The notes under the pieces: model-generated
The model's database searches: none
Seen by the model: only the letters and a program-made list of their open reading frames with translations
What the model was told of the DNA's origin: nothing
DNA from: Rallus limicola
Taxonomy: Eukaryota > Chordata > Aves > Gruiformes > Rallidae
DNA: 64,000 nucleotides
Assembly (NCBI GenBank): GCA_022605955.1
Contig: JAKCOZ010000003.1
Span: forward strand, 55,738,179 to 55,802,178
Reading direction: 5' to 3'
Shown here: positions 57,112 through 64,000 of the stretch, piece after piece
How positions within the stretch are numbered: position 1 is the first letter of the stretch
Layout: the number at the start of each line of letters is the position of its first letter
Program-made: the position numbers and the translations under genes

Positions 57112-60100
57112 GTACGTGACGAGTTGGCGTCGGCAGGCCCTTTGGGGAAGGAAGGAGAGGGGCGTGCCTAGTGCCCCCCCTGCGGGCTCCAGCGGCAGCC
57201 TTGGGGCGAACGCCGGAGCTCGGCGGACGAGGGAGGGAGGGAGAGAGCGAGCGAGGGAGATAGGGCGGGCTGCGCAGTGCTGGGCGCGCTCGCCGCTGCG
57301 TTCCGCTGGCGTCGACTGCTGCGCGGGAACGGGGCGTGGCGCGGGACTCTGGCGTCTCCGCTCCGCAGCAGAGCCAAGTTTGCCGTGCCTCCGCGTACGG
57401 TGCGGGCATCTCTGCCTCTGCTCCGGAACAGGGCGCGAAATCAGCTCAGGTGTTGCCGCCGCGTAGAAAACTCGCGGTACCACCGGGCTGTGTCGTTACG
57501 TGTTTATTCCCTCTGCATCAGGAGCGACTGCTGCGAGCGCTGTATTTCCGAAACGAGTTCGCTTCTCGCCCGTACTTACCCGCGCGCGTTGTACCCACAG
57601 AAAGAAAAGAGGTGAGAGTCACGCTTGTAGTGCGTCTGTAAAGCAGGCCTCCCCCGTGGCCTGGCAAGGTGGGCACAGGTCTCACGTCACGTCCTGCGGG
57701 TGTGAATGAGCCTAGGCCCTGAAGGATGTGCAAGGCACAGTGGGGCTCAGGCATTTCTCAGCTCGATTAGAGTACTGCACCGTGCCAGCTGTTACTTAGC
57801 CTGGCATCTGTGTATAACCACTGTAGCCAAGTACCAAAGGGTTCGTTTACTGAGACTAAAGCCTAGGATTTTGTACATAGGTTAAATTTTGTGTGGTGGC
57901 TCTTTTCTGCATTTGAAACCTGTCAGGGAATATGGGGTGAAACAGGGCAGCAGTCAGGTTCAGGAACCCCTTTATTTCCACCATGATGTCCCTGTGTGAG
58001 TCTGTTCCCTGGGCCTGTGGGAGGACTGGGGCAGGGTGTGGAAACAGCCGCTCCGGGTCAGAATGAAGGGCCATCCAGAGACCCCATACAGCGTTTCCAA
58101 GAGCTTTACACCTCATCAGCACCCCTCTGGTGTTCCCACTGAATGCATGCAAGTCAGTGCACACTGGTGGGAGTCCTAAGACAACTGATAAATGAGTTTT
58201 AAAACTTTCAGCATTACTTGGTGAGTAACACTTGTCATGCTAGTATTTAGTTGCTGAAAGCAGTCGGTCAGTATTAGTTACCTGACAGTCAGACTGTACG
58301 CTCACTGCATAGGGACAGCATCACTGGGCGGATGTGGTCGGCACTAGTGAGTAGCCCTTTGCTCTTCCCTAGGCCAGGGCCTTATGCTGCCTATGTTTCT
58401 AGGTAGTTTCTGACTTGCAGCTTCCACAGTGGCTACTTGCTTTAGAATCTTGAGAAATAACTTTCACAGACCACAGGAAGTGCCTTACCCTGTTGCTTGG
58501 CAGGTATTTTAGCCTTTTTTTTTTTTTTTTTTTGTACCTTTGGTTTATCAGCTGCTGCTTTTCTTAAAGTAAAAGCAGTCTTTTTGTAGCTCTTGAGATT
58601 GTACTTCTTCAGTAATTTTCTATCAGTTTATTTTCATGTGGCCTCTTTACAACCAGAGCCCATATTTTCAAGGCCTCTGCTATTTCCAACACTTAAGCAG
58701 TCCATTATCATGAGATAACAGTTACCAGTGAGCCTAAGAGGCTCAGGACTGGAACCAGCACTGCTCAACGTTTTTGTCAGTGACAAGGACAGTGGGATCA
58801 AGTGCAGCCTCAGCAGATTTGCTAAGGACACCAAGCTGTGTGGTGAGGTTGATATGCTGGAGGGACGGGGTGACATCCAGAGGGACCTTGACAGTCTGGA
58901 GAGATGGGCCCATGCAAACTGCATGAAGTTCAACAAGGCCAAGTGCAAGGTCCTGCATGTACATCAGCAGAATCCCAAGCACAACTACAGGCTGGGCAGA
59001 GAATAGATTGAGAGTAGCCCTGAGGAGAAGGACTGGGGGTGCTGAGTGATGGCAAGCTCTACATGAGCCAGCAGTGTGCACTAGCAGCTCAGGTGGCCAA
59101 TCAGGTCCTGGGCTGCATCAAGAACAGCCTGGCCAGCAGGCTGAGGGAAGTGATTCTGCCCCTCTGCTCTGATCTCATGAGACCCCATCTGGAGTGCTCT
59201 GGGGTTTCCAGTACAGGAAAGACTGTTGGAGCAAGTCCAGAGGAGGCCACAGAGATGATCAGGGGACTGGAGTATATGAAGACAGGCTGACAGAGTTGGG
59301 CTTGTTCAGCCTGGAGAAGAAAAGGATCTGGGGAGCCCCAATTGCAGCCTACCAATACTTAAAGGGGTCCTACAGGAAAATGGGGGAGGGACTGTTCGTC
59401 AGGGAGTGCAGTGATAGGACAAGGGACAATGGCTTCAAGATGAAAGAGGCAGGTTCAGGTCAGATGTTAGGAAGAAATTCTTTACTATGAAGGAAGTGAG
59501 GCCCTGGCACAGGCTGCCCAGAGAAGCTGTGGCTGCCCCCTCCCTGGCAGTGTTCAAGGCCAGGCTGGATGGGGCTTTGGGCAACCTGTTCTAGTGGAGG
59601 GTGTCCCTGCCCATGGCAGAGGGGTGGGACTAGGTAATCTCTGAGGTACCTTCCAACCAGTCTGTGATTATAATTTCAGAAGGTGATTAGTGCATTTTCT
59701 GAATTATTGACTATATTCTCTTTGGGAAAAGATTTAATCTGAGGTTTGAGGTAGATCCACTGTTTATTTGGAGTAATTTGTTGAGAATCATCTGCTTCGT
59801 TTCTATAGAAGGCGTAGCACAAGGGCATATGCTGTGAAAATATTTCTGTTTTGGATAAAAGTGTTAATTGAAGCAATCTGTACTTGAATACCATAGCAGT
59901 AAGATGACTCTATTCTTTCAAGACTTACCAAATATTGTATTGTAAAAGTCTAAAATCTTTATTACATTTTAAATTCTTAAGAAATATGTCTATCCACATC
60001 CTAGCAGTAATGGTGTAACTTAATCTGTGGTGCTACAGGATTAAATAAGGTTACCCATTTAGCTGCAAAACATTTTCAATAAATCTCTGTTTTGGTAAAA

Positions 60101-63100
60101 ACACATAAATACACGTTACATGTCATTTTCCAGGCTTGTTTCAAGTTTATAAATAAAGATAATATTTCAGAACATATGGAGTTTTAATATACACAATTTT
60201 AAGGCAGGCTTTCCATGAAGTTTACTGATGACTGATACGATGAAGATAATTCACACTTTCTCTTCAGTGTTCTTAAGAAGCAATAGGAATCAGAATTATC
60301 TACTGTCTGTAGGAACTTGTACCTGGTCAGTTGGCCATGTATCTTAATAGTTTATAAATTTATATGAAACTAAAATAGTATTGCTTGATAGAGTTCTTTT
60401 AGAACAGGAGGAAGTAGATAAGAAAGTTAGATATTTTGCTTCTTTGATTTTATGTTATGCAAAGAAATGCAGAGTGAAAGTTTCTTCTTTCTATACAACA
60501 TGTTGCAGGACTGAATTTCTTTAAATGAAGTCCTCCATTATAGTTTCTGGGAAGCAAGTATTTTATATCTTGCTGCACATTCCAATTCTTTTTCTTGTAT
60601 TAGATTCTTTTCAGTGATATCTTAGAAATTAAATGGCCTGACCCTGCTACAGCTGATCTGACAAGGTGTATAGAAAATGGCAGTGTGAAGATCTCATCAG
60701 TAGATGGTTATGCTCACCTTTACCTGTCAGAATTGCAGCAGGAATTTACAGTGGAGTTCTTATGCAAAGTCAGCCAGTCATCTGCAGCATCCTTACACGC
60801 CTCTCAGAAGAACAGCAACTGTCAAACCAGAGATCACTGTGGAAAATCAAGTAACAATTCTGTTGCGGACATGTCTTCGAAACAAAGGAGGACAGGGAGT
60901 AAGAATGAACATGGTTGTGATGAGAGTAAATACAGAGAGTCAACCAAACCAAAGGACCAACAAGACAGAGATGAGGTCCCTTTGTCCTGCACAAATTGTT
61001 CTTCTGAATACACGTGGGTTACACAGCGTTGGTCTGTTTCCTCTTACCCAGAAGAATGGAAATACCCTTTATCGTTGGCACTAATGTGCTCTAACTCCCA
61101 TGCTGTGAAGAATGAAATTAACACCTGTGAGAAAAGCAACCATACATCTACAGAAGCTCCTGTTTTAATAAGCCCTGAAACACATGGAGCAGTTTCTTGT
61201 TTACCTACTGCTTTGCCACTCAGCTGCAGAGCCCCACATTTACACAGGTAATTGAAACTTTACGTTGTAGTTGCTAACATATGTTTTATGATTCCCAATT
61301 TAGAACTTCAGCCTCTAGCAGAATAATTGGATTAGATCTATAAAAAATGAAAAAAATCCTATCTCGTTTTTTAGGAACTTCTTGAATTTGTGAAAGCAAC
61401 GTTCAGTATTCCACTGTAATTATTATGTAATACCTACTCCAGAGAAAAATTAATTTTACATTTTGACATGCTTTATAAATCTGCAAATGGAAAAGATACT
61501 GAAAAGGGAACACAGGTTTTAAGATGGTTTGTTGAGTTTGTGTGTTTTTTTAGAAGATAATACTCCTGAGGTGGGCCGGTAGCATGTGTTCTGTGTCACA
61601 CCACTAAAAATATTCAAAAAATCCTTCACAGGTTTGGGAAAACTCATTTGGTAACTAATGTGGATAACTAAGGAATCAGAAGACTCTGAGAATATGTGGC
61701 CTCTTTTCCTTTGGATAGATGTGCGTGCATCTGTTCTTGGTACATAAATGATTGCCAGCACACAAAAAAAACCCCAGCCTTGACCTTTGGACTTACCAAC
61801 TGAAGCTTTTACTGTGCTTTATACACAGGTGGACTTTCTGTGACTTCTTTCAGAATCAAGATGCTGAGAAGTATTCATGCCCCCAGCTAATTCAAGTTGT
61901 ATGGTGGCAGGGTGTTTTTTATAGGTATGCAGGATATTGTGCTTTTCATCTTTGGAAGGCTTCATTTGTATGGGAGTTAAACTCCAAGATGAAATGTGTT
62001 ACTCTGTCCCTTTCTCGCTCTTTGAGAAGTGGCACACAGTCTTCTGGTAAGATTGTTCATTTCTCCTTTGGATACTGGAGATTTTATGCTTTTAAAATGG
62101 TTGTCTTGGTGACCTACATAGTTTGCATGTTGCAGGTAGCTAAACTGTGGATTCTTCTGGCAAATCATCTTTTCCCCTATATGGGGAAAAAAATCCACCC
62201 TAAAACAACTGTGGGGGTTTTTGTGGGTTGGTTTTTTTTTCAGGAGGGGGGTGCTAGGGGAGGGGGGAAGGAAGGAGGTGGTTGTGGGTTTTTTTCCCTA
62301 AAAATTGCCCTTCCAAATCTGTTATGTAAAGTCTAGAAATGCTACAGTTGCGTAGTGCTTTCTTTAAGTACTAGCTCTTTCTGCTTCCCTAGTGACAAAA
62401 TTTTAAATACTTGTTAAAAATCTTGTTATCTCTTTAGATTTATCCATGGTAAGACAAGCGTCATAGAAGTTTATCCTGGTGATGACTCATTTTTGAAGTC
62501 AGAGGGACCATTTTTGGGAAACTATTTCATACATTATACTATTCAAAAAGGAACAAAAAAGGTATATAACTGTTTAAAGATGCGTTCCAGATTCTTTCAG
62601 TTTAGCATTCTTCTTAGTTTTGAAACACTGTCTATGCATTCTATATTGAAGTCCCCACACTGGTGGTTACAGTGATGACTGAATCAAGCAATCAGTCATA
62701 CAAAAAATTAAATTCCTCCTGCCATTTCAGAATGTATTTTTGTAAATGATAGACACAGAAAAACCTTACTCATTGTAACATTTATTTCACAAGCTCAGGT
62801 ATGTGCTAGTGTAAGATTCTACCATAGCCTATGTATTCTCAAATAATGCTAATAACTGATTTAAAAGAGAGGTTTAGATTGAAACTAAAATATTGATTAG
62901 AGTTTAATTTTTATGTACTCAGAAGTGATTTCTTTTTTACTGTATGGGGACAGAATATAGAAGGCCCAGTTTCTCTTTGGGTTTTACCCCAGGCTGGCTG
63001 TGGCAGTTCGGTGCTGGAGAAATGGTTTGGCCTCTCTGTGTATGTCAGGTGTTAACTCCCCTCAGTGTAAGGATCCTCTCAACTGCTCATGCAGTGCCTT

Positions 63101-63819
63101 GAATTTCTAAAGCAGAATGAAGGCTCAACTTTATCCCCTTCAAATATAGGCTTTAATTTGTAGTCAAACATAGTTACTCATTAGTGAACTACAGTCCCCC
63201 TCCCTGATACCTTCACGGGCCATACTGAGTGCATGGAAACTGTCAGTGTTTCTTCCCACAGAAGTCATTTTAGAGGATACAATTATGTTTTATAGTTTTA
63301 CTTTTCAAGGAGATATTTATCCATGTTCTGGAACAAATTTAAATGTGATTATAGTGTCTTGCTGGGAGGTCGGCAAGCTTTTAATACAGGTTTCATGCTA
63401 CCTTACCTGTAACTAATGTATCTCTTTTCTGGTCTTTACTGCAGAGGGAAGAAAAGATGTATTCAGTAAGCAGCTTACCTCCTGATGTACCAGGAAATCC
63501 GTACTCAATATCCTCCATTATAACCCAGGCAACAAAGTAACTGTACTCTGCTTTTTCTTTGTTACATTAATTCTTCTGGCTTTGAAAGAAAAGTAGCTAA
63601 AATTGCACACAAAGGAGGTTAAGTATAAAATTAAAGGAATTTGTATTAGCACTGAGGTTGTCTAAAAACATAAGAACAAAGGTCACAACTGTTTAAAAGT
63701 AAATGTGAAATGTTCAGTGTTTTGTTTGGTTTTTGTTTTGTCTCCTCAGAATTCTTCAGTACTGTTACAAGACTAAACTATCATTAACTCATAACTGTTA
63801 TCTCTGCTGCTGGAAAATG
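56917..63819 (+). CDS. C5orf34: C5orf34 orthologue (5' part; 7 coding exons)
   Basis: Conserved vertebrate protein without an established function. Coding exons: 56917-57111, 57522-57611, 60604-61247, 61829-61924, 62438-62561, 63445-63536, 63750-63819. The joined frame is open for 437 codons and ends in phase 0 at a GT donor. Human C5orf34 is about 638 residues, so roughly a third is missing past the right edge. The N-terminal domain (about 1-160, DUF-type) and the region from about 285 on match the family well. The middle (about 165-280) is polar, rich in Ser, Lys, Asn and Gln, poorly conserved and probably disordered. No signal peptide or membrane helix is seen. Expression starts from a CpG island at 56.75-57.7 kb. 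Identity is recognised from conserved blocks such as YPEEWKYPLSLAL, PHLHR and CCWKM. Confidence 0.94.
57522..57611 (+). CDS. C5orf34: C5orf34 coding exon 2
   Basis: Residues 66-95, ERLLRALYFRNEFASRPYLP then ARVVPTERKE. It follows a 410 bp GC-rich intron. Acceptor GCATCAG|GAGCG, donor AGAG|GTGAGA; 30 codons, phase 0. Confidence 0.93.
58515..58533 (+). repeat. Poly(T) run of 19
   Basis: T homopolymer about 200 bp before the CR1 in C5orf34 intron 2. It has no recognised element attached. Confidence 0.9.
58728..59675 (+). mobile_element. CR1 LINE fragment (about 0.95 kb) in C5orf34 intron 2
   Basis: Plus-strand CR1 from the end of the RT active-site region (58728-59006 reads LSRFAKDTKLCGEVDMLEGR and [20 protein letters not shown]) through the ORF2 C-terminus to a 3' end of GTACCTTCCAACCAGTCTGTG. 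Frames are interrupted. Same strand as C5orf34. Confidence 0.93.
59676..60603. other. C5orf34 intron 2, right part
   Basis: AT-rich unique intronic sequence between the CR1 and coding exon 3. No feature is recognised other than the acceptor at 60603. Confidence 0.7.
60604..61247 (+). CDS. C5orf34: C5orf34 coding exon 3 (644 nt, variable middle)
   Basis: Residues 96-309. The start, ILFSDILEIKWPDPATADLT and VKISSVDGYAHLYLSELQQE, aligns with the family's conserved SLDGHAYLCLP..HEFTVHFLCKVSQ. The middle is polar and diverged. The end, YTWVTQRWSVSSYPEEWKYP and PLSCRAPHLHR, is conserved again. Acceptor GTATTAG|ATTCT, donor ACACAG|GTAATT. Confidence 0.94.
61829..61924 (+). CDS. C5orf34: C5orf34 coding exon 4
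   Basis: Residues 310-341, WTFCDFFQNQDAEKYSCPQL then IQVVWWQGVFY. The human counterpart reads RWNFCDSLLQRQSDEYSYPE. Acceptor ACACAG|GTGGA, donor TATAG|GTATGC. Confidence 0.93.
62438..62561 (+). CDS. C5orf34: C5orf34 coding exon 5
   Basis: Residues 342-383, FIHGKTSVIEVYPGDDSFLK then SEGPFLGNYFIHYTIQKGTK. The VYPGDDS..KSEG..GNYF block is the family signature. Acceptor CTTTAG|ATTTA, donor AAAAAG|GTATAT. Confidence 0.95.
63445..63536 (+). CDS. C5orf34: C5orf34 coding exon 6
   Basis: Residues 384-413, REEKMYSVSSLPPDVPGNPY then SISSIITQAT. Acceptor ACTGCAG|AGGGA, donor CAAA|GTAACT; ends in phase 2. Confidence 0.93.
63750..63819 (+). CDS. C5orf34: C5orf34 coding exon 7 (last in window)
   Basis: Residues 414-437, ILQYCYKTKLSLTHNCYLCC then WKM. 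Acceptor CTCCTCAG|AATTC, donor AATG|GTATGT; the frame stays in phase 0, so the gene continues beyond 64 kb. Confidence 0.93.
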
Positions 63820-64000
63820 GTATGTAGCTGGAGACTTACACATCTATGACTGTTGTAAGGGTGATTGTTTAGGCTACAGGGAATAGGACCTAATCTAGAG
63901 GGAAGATTGGGAAGCGTATCCTCAAAGGTCAGAGATATATATTTGGAAGCCAAACACACACGGTGTAAAGATGTATTTGTGAAGCACAAAGCAATTACAT

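Larger units (their letters stand above)
56750..57700 (+). promoter_or_regulatory. C5orf34: C5orf34 CpG-island promoter
   Basis: CpG-dense region spanning the 5' UTR, coding exons 1-2 and intron 1. A purine-rich GA/GGA tract at about 56758-56816 precedes the CpG core and another lies at about 57225-57262 in intron 1. No TATA box is seen. The 5' end of the transcript is not defined. Confidence 0.75.

Noticed and set aside
56875..57483. 202-codon minus-strand open frame over C5orf34 exon 1
   Set aside because: Shadow of the C5orf34 first exon in GC-rich DNA; no conserved protein features.

Overview
This is a vertebrate nuclear window, almost certainly from a bird. Genes are split into short GT-AG exons, intergenic DNA is compact, and most recognisable repeats are CR1 LINE fragments plus retroviral LTRs. 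No mammalian SINE (Alu, MIR-type) was recognised. The gene order NNT - PAIP1 - C5orf34 matches human 5p12, which corresponds to part of the avian Z chromosome, so Z linkage is likely by synteny. The species cannot be fixed from the sequence alone.

Layout. (1) 1-24.6 kb, minus strand: 5' two thirds of NNT (mitochondrial proton-translocating NAD(P) transhydrogenase). Fourteen coding exons (764 codons) were placed, with every junction in phase. The rest of the membrane domain and the NADP(H)-binding domain lie beyond the left edge. A CpG-island promoter sits at about 23.9-25.1 kb. (2) 25.1-27.7 kb: divergent intergenic gap between the NNT and PAIP1 promoters. (3) 27.7-50 kb, plus strand: complete PAIP1 (translation regulator that binds poly(A)-binding protein), 11 coding exons, 473 residues, with a CpG island and a poly(A) signal. 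Its intron 4 holds a 3.4 kb stack of minus-strand CR1 copies, one interrupted by a 388 bp solo LTR. (4) 50-56.7 kb: intergenic, with several degraded LTR-like pieces. (5) 56.7-64 kb, plus strand: 5' part of C5orf34 (uncharacterised conserved gene), 7 coding exons, 437 codons, continuing past the right edge. Its second intron holds a 0.95 kb CR1.

The three genes are linked by position rather than by pathway: mitochondrial NADPH supply, cytoplasmic translation initiation, and an unknown conserved protein. NNT and PAIP1 are arranged head to head about 4 kb apart. The NNT promoter carries an exact GTCACGTGAC palindrome (USF/TFEB type). The PAIP1 promoter carries a near-ideal ISRE/IRF motif.

No novel multi-gene system was seen. 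The observations most worth checking are the ISRE in the PAIP1 promoter, the CLEAR-type box at NNT, a possible alternative terminal exon in PAIP1 intron 3, a CR1 sitting 20 bp from an NNT splice donor, and the nested LTR/CR1 structure. Exon boundaries come from reading splice sites and checking reading-frame phase against remembered vertebrate orthologues. Repeat edges and 5' UTR exons are approximate.
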